Shown: positions 23,098-30,225 of the stretch, in pieces | Layout: each line of letters starts with the position of its first letter | How positions within the stretch are numbered: position 1 is the first letter of the stretch | NCBI RefSeq assembly: GCF_039912695.1 | Contig: NZ_JBDSPJ010000015.1 | Coordinates: forward strand, 1 to 39,654 | Direction: 5' to 3' | DNA from: Pseudolysinimonas_A sp039912695 | GTDB taxonomy: Bacteria > Actinomycetota > Actinomycetes > Actinomycetales > Microbacteriaceae | DNA: 39,654 nt | Notes under the pieces: generated by a model | Told to the model about the DNA's origin: nothing | The model's input: the letters and a program-made list of their open reading frames with translations, nothing else | Databases searched by the model: none | Translations under genes and position numbers: made by a program

Positions 23098-23500
23098 CCT
23101 CCTGATCGCGATGTTCGTCGCGGTGACCTGGGCCGCCGCGACGTTCGCTGTCGCCGGACTGTTGGCGGTGCTTCTTGATCGCGATCCGGTGCAGACCCCG
23201 CTTCCGCTCTACGCCGGGGTGGTCGCAATCACCCTCGCGGCGATCGTGGTCTGGCTCGCCGTCGCCGTCACGGCGCGAGCCCGCCGTCCGTGGGTCGGAG
23301 CTCTCGCCGCGGGCGCCCTCGTCTACCTCCTGATTGCCGCGGTTGCCCTCGTGACCTCCTTCCCCCTGTTTGTCGAGCAGGCGTCCAGCCCGTTCGTGAT
23401 CGCCGGCGCGCTGCTCGCCGCAGTCGCCGTCGTCGCGACCTGGGCGGCTCTGCGGCGTCCCCCCAATGTGGGACTGTCAGGAAGGCACCCCTCCTCCTAA
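23072..23500 (+). CDS. Small four-helix membrane protein, function unknown
   Basis: A 142-residue, strongly hydrophobic protein. Four membrane helices are visible at about 9-34, 46-66, 73-95 and 104-126, with short charged loops and a Pro/Ser tail (RRPPNVGLSGRHPSS). The ATG at 23072 lies inside the end of the preceding gene, with GGAAAG upstream as a possible ribosome binding site. The overlap suggests coupling. No family is recognised. It is the last gene before the pilus locus, and its TAA forms part of a possible -10 element. Confidence 0.75.
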   Translation: MERPPLRRSLLIAMFVAVTWAAATFAVAGLLAVLLDRDPVQTPLPLYAGVVAITLAAIVVWLAVAVTARARRPWVGALAAGALVYLLIAAVALVTSFPLFVEQASSPFVIAGALLAAVAVVATWAALRRPPNVGLSGRHPSS

Positions 23501-23591
23501 CCTCGAACTCACGGGGGGAGACATCCACAGCCCCTCTGTGCACATTCGATTCGGGGGGACCGGAGTGCGCCGCCGCCTCGGGGGAGGTGAG
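23498..23591 (+). promoter_or_regulatory. Putative promoter and leader of the pilus locus
   Basis: TAACCT at 23498-23503 fits TAnnnT; no convincing -35 is visible. The roughly 80-nt leader holds a small dyad (CACAG at 23526-23530, CTGTG at 23536-23540), two runs of six G (23513-23518 and 23553-23558) and a strong ribosome binding site, GGAGGTGAG at 23583-23591, which touches the pilB ATG. ATTCGGGGGG here resembles AATCGGGGGG upstream of the first pilin gene. Confidence 0.35.
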
Positions 23592-25262
23592 ATGGCCTCC
23601 CTTTCCGAGATACTCATCATCCGCGGGCTGGTACCGATCCAGACCATGGACCTGGTCACGGCCGACGTGTCGCAGGATGAGTTGCGCGTTCGTGAGCTCG
23701 TGCAAGTTGGTGTGGTCACCGAGAGCCAGGTCGCGTCCGCACGCGCCGCGCAACTCGGTCTGCCGTTCGTCGATCTCACCGAATACCCGGTCGATCGCTC
23801 CGCGGTCACGCTCGTGCCGATTCAGTTGCTGCGCCGGTACGAGGTGCTGCCGATCGGCCGCGACGGCGACCGGCTGTTGCTCGCGATGGCGGATCCGCGC
23901 GACGTTCTCGCGCTCGACGACGTGCGCGCCGCCGTGCGCCTGCAGGTGCGCCCGGTTGTCGCCGAACGTGCCGATCTGTTGGCCGCGATCGCGCGCTTCG
24001 TGCGGTCCGACGGCGAGCTCAGCGAACTCACCACGGCGATCGTTGAAGAGAAGGGTTTCTCCGGGGGCGATCTGGTACCGGTCGCTTCCGAGGCGAACCA
24101 AGACGACGCGCCGATCGTGCGATTCGTCAACCTGCTGATCAGCCAAGCAATTTCCGACCACGCCTCCGACATCCACATCGAACCGAACGAGCACGACATG
24201 CACGTCCGGTACCGCATCGACGGGGTGTTGCACGAAATGCAGCGCGCCCCCAAGAACATCCAGAACGGCGTTATTTCCCGGCTGAAGATCATGGCCGACA
24301 TCGACATCGCCGAACGCCGCAAGCCGCAAGACGGCCGCATGTCGGTCATCCACGCCGGCAAGCAGATCGACCTGCGCGTCGCGACCCTCCCGACAGTCTT
24401 CGGCGAGAAAGTCGTCATGCGAATTCTCGACAACGCGATGACCGGTCTCGGGATGGAGCAGCTCAAGCTGCTCGAACGCAACGCCGCCGTGTACCGCAAC
24501 TCGTACATGAAGCCGTACGGGATGATCCTGGTCACCGGTCCGACCGGTTCGGGAAAGTCGACGACTCTCTACACGACGCTGCACGAGGTCGCCCGTCCCG
24601 AGATCAACGTCATTACCGTCGAGGACCCGGTCGAGTATCGGATCGCCGGCATCAACCAGGTGCAGGTCAACCCGAAGGCGGGACTGACGTTCGCGAGCGC
24701 GCTGCGTAGCATCCTGCGTTCCGACCCGGATGTCGTCCTCCTCGGTGAGATCCGGGACCACGAGACCGCACAGATCGCGATCGAGGCCTCACTGACCGGT
24801 CACTTGGTGCTCTCGACGCTGCACACCAACGACGCGCCGAGCGCGATTACCCGGCTGATCGAGATGAACATCGAGCCCTTCCTGGTGGGCTCGGCACTTG
24901 ACTGCATCGTGGCCCAGCGTCTCGCGCGTCGCCTCTGCGACAAATGCAAAGGGGCCTACCAGCCAACGCTCGACGATCTGCAGGCTCTGCGGTTCACAAC
25001 GGACGGCGGCGTGCTGCCGACCCTGTTCAAGCCCGTCGGCTGCGTCGCGTGCTCCAACACCGGCTACCGCGGGCGGATTGCCCTGCACGAGGTCATGCCG
25101 GTCAGTGAGGACATCGAGCGACTCGCTGTTGCACGAGCCTCGAGCGCCGAGATCGGGCGCGTCGCAATTGCCCAAGGCATGGCGACGTTGCGTCAAGACG
25201 GCTGGGCGAAAGCGATTCTCGGCTGGACATCGATCGAAGAGATTTTGCGTGTCGTCGCCTGA
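23592..25262 (+). CDS. pilB: Type IV pilus extension ATPase PilB
   Basis: A 556-residue GspE/PilB-family hexameric ATPase that powers pilus assembly from the cytoplasmic face of the membrane. Residues 1-140 form an MshEN-like N-terminal domain (LSEILIIRGLVP, then RLLLAMADPRDVLALDDV). The ATPase core follows: Walker A GPTGSGKSTT with Lys322, Asp box, and Walker B VVLLGEIRDHETAQIA with the His box TGHLVLSTLHTND. The zinc tetracysteine is complete (CDKC at 449/452 and CVAC at 484/487), which marks assembly ATPases rather than PilT. The ATG at 23592 has a near-perfect Shine-Dalgarno directly upstream; the frame is open back to 23466 but that part overlaps the preceding gene and lacks family similarity. 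It is the first gene of the pilus locus, followed by pilT and pilC. Confidence 0.97.
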   Translation: MASLSEILIIRGLVPIQTMDLVTADVSQDELRVRELVQVGVVTESQVASARAAQLGLPFVDLTEYPVDRSAVTLVPIQLLRRYEVLPIGRDGDRLLLAMADPRDVLALDDVRAAVRLQVRPVVAERADLLAAIARFVRSDGELSELTTAIVEEKGFSGGDLVPVASEANQDDAPIVRFVNLLISQAISDHASDIHIEPNEHDMHVRYRIDGVLHEMQRAPKNIQNGVISRLKIMADIDIAERRKPQDGRMSVIHAGKQIDLRVATLPTVFGEKVVMRILDNAMTGLGMEQLKLLERNAAVYRNSYMKPYGMILVTGPTGSGKSTTLYTTLHEVARPEINVITVEDPVEYRIAGINQVQVNPKAGLTFASALRSILRSDPDVVLLGEIRDHETAQIAIEASLTGHLVLSTLHTNDAPSAITRLIEMNIEPFLVGSALDCIVAQRLARRLCDKCKGAYQPTLDDLQALRFTTDGGVLPTLFKPVGCVACSNTGYRGRIALHEVMPVSEDIERLAVARASSAEIGRVAIAQGMATLRQDGWAKAILGWTSIEEILRVVA

Positions 25263-25287
25263 GCTACGACCGAGAGGAAGTTCACGC

Positions 25288-26913
25288 ATGGAAGGGGTAC
25301 ACGACGTGAACAAACCCATTTATGAAATTCCGGTCACCGATCCGGCGGCACCGCCGCTCGGGGTGCCCGGGGCTGCCGGGGCGATGCTGCCCCCGCGAGG
25401 AGTGCAGCCGCCTTTGCCGCCGGGGTCGACGACCGTCGACTATTCGCAATTGCCGCCCCCCGCGGTCGCGCTTGTCGACGCTGCGGCGTCGGCCCCGGCA
25501 CCTTCTTATCCGGACCCGGCTCTGTCGTATGCGGAGTCGCTGCCGGGTTTCACGCCCGCCCCTTCGTATGCAGAGTCACTGCCGGGTTACACGCCGGCAC
25601 CCGCCGCACCGCTTCCCGACTTCCGGTCCGCTTCGGGGCCCATGGTCATCCCGATTCCCGAGTTCACGATTGTGCCCGCTCAGCCGGTGCCGTCAGGCGG
25701 GCACGCCGCCCCGCCGCAGCCGGGTCGGGTTGACAACACATCAGGACCCCGATTCGTGCCCGACGACTTCACGGTTGCCGCACGCACGCGGGTAGACGCC
25801 GAGCTGCTGAATGCGCTCGAGACCGTCATCACCTCCCGAGCGTCCGACCTTCACGTGTCCGTCGATGCCCCGCCCATGATCCGCATTGATGGGTCGCTGC
25901 GCCCGCTTCCGGGCGTCGACAATTGGGATCGGGAGCGAGTCGCGGCAGCCCTGTACAGCCTGTTGACGGATGAGCAGCAGGCGCACTTCGACGAGAACCT
26001 TGAGCTCGACTTCGCCTTCACTCTTTCTGAAGAGGCCCGCTTCCGGGTCAACTTCTATCTCCAGCGCGGCGCGATCGGCGGGGCGTTCCGTCTGATCCCG
26101 ACCGAGATCAAGCCGCTTGAGGCGCTCGGAATCCCCGAGGTCGTTGCGGGGTTTGCGAACCTCCCGCGTGGACTGGTGCTCGTCACCGGGCCGACCGGAT
26201 CCGGAAAGTCGACGACCCTCGCGGCGCTCGTCGACCGGGTGAACGCATCGCGGGCCGACCACATCGTGACGGTCGAGGATCCGATCGAGTTCATGCACGT
26301 CAACAAGCGTTCCCTGATCAACCAACGCGAGGTGGGTTCGGATACCCAGAGTTTCGCCAACGCGCTCAAACATGTGCTTCGGCAAGACCCCGACGTCATC
26401 CTGATCGGCGAGCTGCGCGACCTCGAGACGATCTCCGTCGCGTTGACCGCGGCGGAAACCGGCCACCTCGTGTTCGCGACGCTGCACACCCAGGATGCCG
26501 GCCAGACGATCGACCGCATGATCGATGTCTTCCCCCCGCATCAGCAGGCGCAGGTGCGCAGCCAACTGGCCGCGACCCTTCAGGGGGTGGTCTGCCAGAC
26601 CCTTGTGAAGCGGGCATCCGGGCAAGGCCGAGCCGTTGCGACCGAAGTGCTCCTCACCACGCCAGCCGTCGCCAACCTGATTCGCGAAGGCAAGACGTAC
26701 CAGATCCGCTCCGCCCTCCAGTCGGGGCGGGCGCTCGGGATGCACACGATGGACCAGCACCTCGCCGATCTCGTCAACAGCGGCCAGGTCACTCACGGTG
26801 CCGCGATGGAGAAGGTTCATGACCACGAAGAGTTCAAGCGTCTCGTCCACCGGACGGGCGACCACGATCCGGCCGGCGTCGCCTTCGACACCGGCTTCGG
26901 GCAGAAGGGCTGA
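25288..26913 (+). CDS. pilT: Type IV pilus retraction ATPase PilT with proline-rich N-terminal extension
   Basis: A 541-residue protein whose C-terminal 370 residues are a PilT-type retraction motor. Present are ASDLHVSVDAPPMIRIDGSL, Walker A GPTGSGKSTT with Lys306, Walker B VILIGELRDLET with Glu375, the His box TGHLVFATLHTQDA and DRMIDVFPPHQQ. The PilT-type C-terminal motif is altered to SALQSGRALGMHTMDQHLAD. It lacks the PilB tetracysteine. PilT proteins are normally near 350 residues; here about 170 extra N-terminal residues are Pro/Ala-rich and include two 13-residue repeats (SYAESLPGFTPAP and SYAESLPGYTPAP, residues 80-105). The ATG at 25288 follows GAGAGGAAG; a GTG at 25306 is an alternative that would shorten it by six residues. 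Retraction suggests twitching or DNA uptake. Confidence 0.95.
   Translation: MEGVHDVNKPIYEIPVTDPAAPPLGVPGAAGAMLPPRGVQPPLPPGSTTVDYSQLPPPAVALVDAAASAPAPSYPDPALSYAESLPGFTPAPSYAESLPGYTPAPAAPLPDFRSASGPMVIPIPEFTIVPAQPVPSGGHAAPPQPGRVDNTSGPRFVPDDFTVAARTRVDAELLNALETVITSRASDLHVSVDAPPMIRIDGSLRPLPGVDNWDRERVAAALYSLLTDEQQAHFDENLELDFAFTLSEEARFRVNFYLQRGAIGGAFRLIPTEIKPLEALGIPEVVAGFANLPRGLVLVTGPTGSGKSTTLAALVDRVNASRADHIVTVEDPIEFMHVNKRSLINQREVGSDTQSFANALKHVLRQDPDVILIGELRDLETISVALTAAETGHLVFATLHTQDAGQTIDRMIDVFPPHQQAQVRSQLAATLQGVVCQTLVKRASGQGRAVATEVLLTTPAVANLIREGKTYQIRSALQSGRALGMHTMDQHLADLVNSGQVTHGAAMEKVHDHEEFKRLVHRTGDHDPAGVAFDTGFGQKG
25525..25602 (+). repeat. Two tandem 39-bp units in the pilT 5' extension
   Basis: Units at 25525-25563 and 25564-25602 encode SYAESLPGFTPAP and SYAESLPGYTPAP. 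A degenerate earlier relative (SYPDPAL) precedes them. Confidence 0.85.
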
Positions 26914-26915
26914 TC

Positions 26916-28145
26916 ATGAGTAACACCCTCACCTACGCCTACAAGGGGCGCGACACCGAAGGCAAGCTGGTCAAGGGCAAGCTCGACGCTCCCAGCGAGG
27001 CAGCCGTCGTCGGACGGATGCGCACCCTTGGACTCACCCCGGTCGAAATTACTCAGTCAGTGGGCGGCGGCGGTCTTCAGATGGAGATCTCGTTCGGCGC
27101 GCTCGAAAAGAAGGTGACGCTGAAGGACCTCGCGGTGATGAGCCGTCAGTTGGCCACGATGGTCGCCGCCGGGCTCTCGCTCCTGAAGTCGCTCACGATT
27201 CTCTCCGAGCAGACCGAGAACAAGAAGCTTGCGAAGACCCTCGAACTCGTGCGGCACCAGGTGGAAGCGGGTTCGTCGCTCTCGGAGGCTTTGGCGCGCT
27301 ACGGACGCATCTTCCCGCCGATCATGATGCACCTTGTTCGTGCGGGCGAGACCGGCGGGTTCCTCGAGGGCTCCCTCGAATCCATCGCGACGACTTTCGA
27401 GGCCGACGTGAAGTTGCGCCAAACCATCAAGTCAGCTCTCACCTACCCGGTTGTGGTGCTCATCCTGGCGCTGGTCTCGGTCGTCGGCATGCTCGTCTTC
27501 ATCGTGCCCATCTTCAAGAAGATGTTCTCCGACCTGGGAAGCGAGTTGCCCTTGCCGACCCAGATTCTGGTCGTGATCTCCGAGAACATGCTCTGGATCG
27601 CCCCGCTTCTGATCGTGAGCATCATCGTTTTCGCGTGGTGGTGGAGCCGCCACAAGTACGACGAGAACGTCAGAGCGAAGGTCGACCCGTTGCGGCTCAA
27701 ACTGCCGGTGTTCGGCAACCTGTTCCGCAAGGTGGCGATTGCGCGCTTCTCGCGCAACTTCGCCACGATGACGCACGCCGGGGTTCCGATTCTTCAGACC
27801 CTCGCGATCGTGGGAGAAACCTCCGGCAACTACGTGATCGAGCGGGCGCTGCGCAAGGTGCAGGACTCGGTGCGGTCGGGGCGATCGATCTCCGGACCAC
27901 TGTCGGAAGAGCCGGTGTTTCCGTCGATGGTGGTGCAGATGATCTCGGTTGGTGAAGACGCGGGTTCGCTCGAGACGATGCTCAACAAGATCGGTGAGTT
28001 CTACGAGGAAGAGGTGCAAACCACGACCGAGCAGCTCACCTCACTTATCGAACCGCTCATGATCGCGGTCATCGGCATCATCATCGGCGCCATGATCGTC
28101 GCGCTTTACATGCCGATCTTCACGATTTTCCAGCACGTCCACTAA
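26916..28145 (+). CDS. pilC: Type IV pilus inner-membrane platform protein PilC
   Basis: A 409-residue GspF/PilC-family platform that couples the PilB and PilT motors to pilin polymerisation. It starts 3 nt after pilT (MSNTLTYAYKGRDTEGKLVKG). Two T2SSF domains are visible. The first, about residues 70-195, includes LATMVAAGLSLLKSLTILSE and ends in the helix VVVLILALVSVVGMLVFIVP. The second, about 275-400, includes NFATMTHAGVPILQTLAIVG and ends in MIAVIGIIIGAMIVALYMPI. A middle helix lies near 225-245. Length and topology are standard. A hairpin follows 5 nt after the stop, so pilB-pilT-pilC likely form one transcription unit, with the pilins transcribed separately or at higher level. Confidence 0.97.
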   Translation: MSNTLTYAYKGRDTEGKLVKGKLDAPSEAAVVGRMRTLGLTPVEITQSVGGGGLQMEISFGALEKKVTLKDLAVMSRQLATMVAAGLSLLKSLTILSEQTENKKLAKTLELVRHQVEAGSSLSEALARYGRIFPPIMMHLVRAGETGGFLEGSLESIATTFEADVKLRQTIKSALTYPVVVLILALVSVVGMLVFIVPIFKKMFSDLGSELPLPTQILVVISENMLWIAPLLIVSIIVFAWWWSRHKYDENVRAKVDPLRLKLPVFGNLFRKVAIARFSRNFATMTHAGVPILQTLAIVGETSGNYVIERALRKVQDSVRSGRSISGPLSEEPVFPSMVVQMISVGEDAGSLETMLNKIGEFYEEEVQTTTEQLTSLIEPLMIAVIGIIIGAMIVALYMPIFTIFQHVH

Positions 28146-28149
28146 ATCC

Positions 28150-28175
28150 TCGTGGCCCCGCAATTGGGGCCACGA
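28150..28175 (+). terminator. Hairpin between pilC and the first pilin gene
   Basis: A 10-bp perfect stem (TCGTGGCCCC at 28150-28159 pairing with 28166-28175) and a 6-nt loop (GCAATT) lie 5 nt after the pilC stop. An A-rich stretch, not a T-run, follows on this strand, so it may be an I-shaped terminator or an RNA-stabilising stem rather than a textbook intrinsic terminator. Confidence 0.55.
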
Positions 28176-28210
28176 AAATACCGATTTGCCCCCATTCGTG
28201 GGATTACGGC

Positions 28211-28243
28211 GAATCGGGTCACATCGCCAAGATGTGAATCGGG
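28211..28243 (+). promoter_or_regulatory. Possible operator upstream of the pilin genes
   Basis: A 7-bp dyad (TCACATC at 28219-28225, 5-nt spacer, GATGTGA at 28231-28237) is bracketed by direct repeats GAATCGGG at 28211-28218 and 28236-28243. It lies about 65-90 nt before the pilin ATG. Two G6 runs follow (28241-28246, 28256-28261). No clear -35/-10 pair could be assigned in this 158-nt gap. Confidence 0.35.
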
Positions 28244-28303
28244 GGGCTAGCACTTGGGGGGCCGCCTGTCAGTGATTACCCACACACACAGGATGGAAAA
28301 CAC

Positions 28304-28714
28304 ATGAACACTGCATTTCGCACCAAGCTAGTCGCCAAGCGCGACGAGCTCTCCAGTGATAAGGGCTTCACGCTCATCGAGCTGCTCGTCGTCGTTCTGA
28401 TCATCGGCATCCTTGCCGCAATCGCGATTCCGGTGTTCCTCGGCCAGCAGAACCAGGCCAAGGATGCGGCCGCGCAGTCCGACCTCGGCAACGCGAAGAT
28501 CGCCATGGTCTCGTACGCCACCGCCAACAACGGCACCACCACCACCGTCGTGGCGAACCTGGCGAACTACGGCTACACCGCATCATCGGGTGTCACGCTG
28601 ACGATCGTCTCGGCCGCTTCTACCGGCGTCTTCTGCCTCAAGGCGATCTCCGCGTCCGGTACGTCGTTCTACACGACCGCTTCGGGCGCAGTCACGACCG
28701 TCGCCTGCACTTGA
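28304..28714 (+). CDS. pilA: Type IV major pilin, copy 1
   Basis: A 136-residue prepilin with a 21-residue charged leader ending KG, then FTLIELLVVVLIIGILAAIA with Glu at mature position 5. The mature protein is about 115 residues, small for a major pilin but typical of actinobacterial type IVa pilins. After the N-terminal helix comes a short Thr/Ala/Ser-rich head. Two Cys (in FCLKAIS and as the penultimate residue) could form the C-terminal disulfide loop. The head domain closely matches the second pilin at 28798, indicating tandem duplication. ATG at 28304 follows AGGATGGAAAACAC. A strong hairpin lies between the two pilin genes. Major-subunit status is inferred from position, size and duplication. 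Confidence 0.93.
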   Translation: MNTAFRTKLVAKRDELSSDKGFTLIELLVVVLIIGILAAIAIPVFLGQQNQAKDAAAQSDLGNAKIAMVSYATANNGTTTTVVANLANYGYTASSGVTLTIVSAASTGVFCLKAISASGTSFYTTASGAVTTVACT

Positions 28715-28729
28715 TCCTGAGCGATCACT

Positions 28730-28769
28730 GAACGGGGTGCCGGAGTCCTGGGACACCGGCACCCCGTTC
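28730..28769 (+). terminator. Strong hairpin between the two pilin genes
   Basis: A perfect 14-bp stem (GAACGGGGTGCCGG at 28730-28743 pairing with 28756-28769) with a 12-nt loop starts 15 nt after the first pilin stop. The 3' side runs into CTCCG with no T-run. It may partly terminate transcription or protect the 3' end of the first pilin mRNA, raising its level over the second. Confidence 0.7.
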
Positions 28770-28797
28770 CTCCGCACCCGACCAGAAAGTACAACTC

Positions 28798-29184
28798 ATG
28801 AAAAACCAGCGCCTGCGCGAATTGCGCGACGAAGGGTTCACGCTCATCGAGCTACTCGTGGTGGTACTGATCATCGGTATCCTCGCCGCGATCGCGATCC
28901 CGGTCTTCCTGGGCCAGCAGAACCTAGCCAAAGATGGCGCAGCGAAGTCAGACCTCGCCAACGCGAAGATCGCGATGATCGCGTACTCCACCGCCAACAA
29001 CGGCGGTGTGACAACGACGGCATCGAACCTGACCAATTACGGCTACTCCGCATCATCGGGTGTAACCCTCTCGATCGTTTCGGCTACTTCGACGACCGTC
29101 TTCTGTCTCAAAGCCGTTTCGGCGACCACGACATCGTTCTACGTGACCGGTTCCGGGACCATCTCGACCACCGTGTGCACGTAG
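28798..29184 (+). CDS. Type IV pilin, copy 2
   Basis: A 128-residue prepilin with a shorter 13-residue leader (MKNQRLRELRDEG) and the same FTLIELLVVVLIIGILAAIA helix, Glu at mature position 5. The mature part aligns almost end to end with copy 1: GQQNLAKDGAAKSDLANAKI versus GQQNQAKDAAAQSDLGNAKI, then NYGYSASSGVTLSIVSATST versus NYGYTASSGVTLTIVSAAST. Both Cys are conserved. Differences cluster in the leader and in surface-type Thr/Ala positions. The ribosome binding site is weak (AGAAAG), unlike copy 1, so lower expression is plausible. It may be a second major subunit or a phase/antigenic variant. A clear paralogue; its separate role is unknown. Confidence 0.92.
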   Translation: MKNQRLRELRDEGFTLIELLVVVLIIGILAAIAIPVFLGQQNLAKDGAAKSDLANAKIAMIAYSTANNGGVTTTASNLTNYGYSASSGVTLSIVSATSTTVFCLKAVSATTTSFYVTGSGTISTTVCT

Positions 29185-29221
29185 CACCGCATCGCCCAAC
29201 GAAGCCAGAGAGGGGGAAGAC

Positions 29222-29614
29222 ATGACCATCATCGAGCGACTTCGCGACGACGACGGTTTCGGGCTGATCGAGATCGTTGTCTCGATGTTCATGCTGGCGC
29301 TCTTGGCCATCGCGTTCCTCCCCTTGCTGGTTACCGGTCTCAAGCAGTCGGCAGCTACGGCGACGCTCGCTACCGCGACCCAGTTGGTCAACACGCAGAT
29401 GCAGAAAGCGTCGGCGGCAAACACCTGCAGCGCGGCGACCTCACTCGGCGGCGTGCAGTCGTTGACCGACCCTCGCGGTGTTGTGATCCAGATGACCACA
29501 GTCGTGGGCGGTTGCCCGACCGGCGCAGGCACCGTGTCGGTGACGTCGACGGCGATCCGCAACGACACCGGGACGACGCTCGCCACCGGTTCGACCTTGG
29601 TGTTTCTGCCATGA
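29222..29614 (+). CDS. Minor prepilin (PilV-like)
   Basis: A 130-residue prepilin-like protein. The leader MTIIERLRDDDG is followed by FGLIEIVVSMFMLALLAIAF, a class III signal with Glu at mature position 5. The short head has two Cys (NTCSAA and GGCPTG). Position before a PilW-like and a PilX-like gene matches the usual minor-pilin order, in which these proteins prime pilus assembly and cap the tip. The ATG at 29222 is preceded by GAGAGGGGGAAG, a good ribosome binding site. The stop overlaps the next start as ATGA. The PilV label rests on order and signal type more than on head-domain similarity. Confidence 0.85.
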   Translation: MTIIERLRDDDGFGLIEIVVSMFMLALLAIAFLPLLVTGLKQSAATATLATATQLVNTQMQKASAANTCSAATSLGGVQSLTDPRGVVIQMTTVVGGCPTGAGTVSVTSTAIRNDTGTTLATGSTLVFLP

Positions 29615-30225
29615 ACGTGCCTCTCGAGTTGCGCCGCCGGCTCCACGCCACGATCGACCCTGACGACGATCGTGGATTCACTCTCGTCGAACTGTTGGTC
29701 GCAACACTGCTGTTCTCGCTGGTCGGTTCGTTGGTCGCCGCGATATTCATCAGCACTCTCAACGTGCAACAAACCGTTACCGGCGTCTCCGCCTCGACCA
29801 GTTCGGCGCAGTCCGCGGCAAACAACGTCGATAGCACGTTGCGTAACGCGTCGGGGTACCTCCTCACTGCGTCGGGATCCGACCAGCTACTCGTCGCCCG
29901 GGTCGCGGGCACGGGGTCGACCCTCACGTGGTCGTGCCGAGCCTTCTACTACTCCGCGTCGGCGGGCAGCATCCGCGCGTACACAGGCGCCGTCGGTACC
30001 AAGATCACCGCGCCGACGAGCACGTCTCTCGCCACCTGGGGCCTGTTGACCACCGGAGTCACACCGCGCAGCGGATCTACGATCTTCACGGACGTCGACG
30101 GCGTCACCATGCAGGTCGCCTTCGACGTCACCGGCGCGAACAAGAAGGTTGCCATGCAATTCAGTACTTCGCGGCCAATCGGCGTCGCGACCATCACCCT
30201 GGCTGAGAGCGACAAATGTTACTGA
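29611..30225 (+). CDS. Minor prepilin (PilW-like)
   Basis: A 204-residue prepilin. A 22-residue leader ends RG, followed by FTLVELLVATLLFSLVGSLV with Glu at mature position 5. The head contains AANNVDSTLRNASGYLLTAS and SDQLLVARVAGTGSTLTWSC, a layout typical of PilW/GspJ-like proteins. The ATG at 29611 overlaps the PilV-like stop (ATGA); the frame is open upstream but only inside the preceding gene. It overlaps the next gene by 10 bp. Minor-pilin role in initiation or tip formation is inferred from family and position. Confidence 0.87.
   Translation: MNVPLELRRRLHATIDPDDDRGFTLVELLVATLLFSLVGSLVAAIFISTLNVQQTVTGVSASTSSAQSAANNVDSTLRNASGYLLTASGSDQLLVARVAGTGSTLTWSCRAFYYSASAGSIRAYTGAVGTKITAPTSTSLATWGLLTTGVTPRSGSTIFTDVDGVTMQVAFDVTGANKKVAMQFSTSRPIGVATITLAESDKCY

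Noticed and set aside
23521..23545. DnaA-box-like ACATCCACAG before pilB
   Set aside because: A single poor match with no cluster of boxes, AT-rich region or replication genes nearby.
23466..23591. Upstream extension of PilB from an ATG at 23466
   Set aside because: It overlaps the preceding gene, has no PilB similarity, and a near-perfect Shine-Dalgarno directs translation to 23592.
24898..25287. Upstream extension of PilT within the pilB 3' end
   Set aside because: It is an out-of-frame reading of pilB's conserved C-terminal region; the ribosome binding site at 25272-25280 supports 25288.
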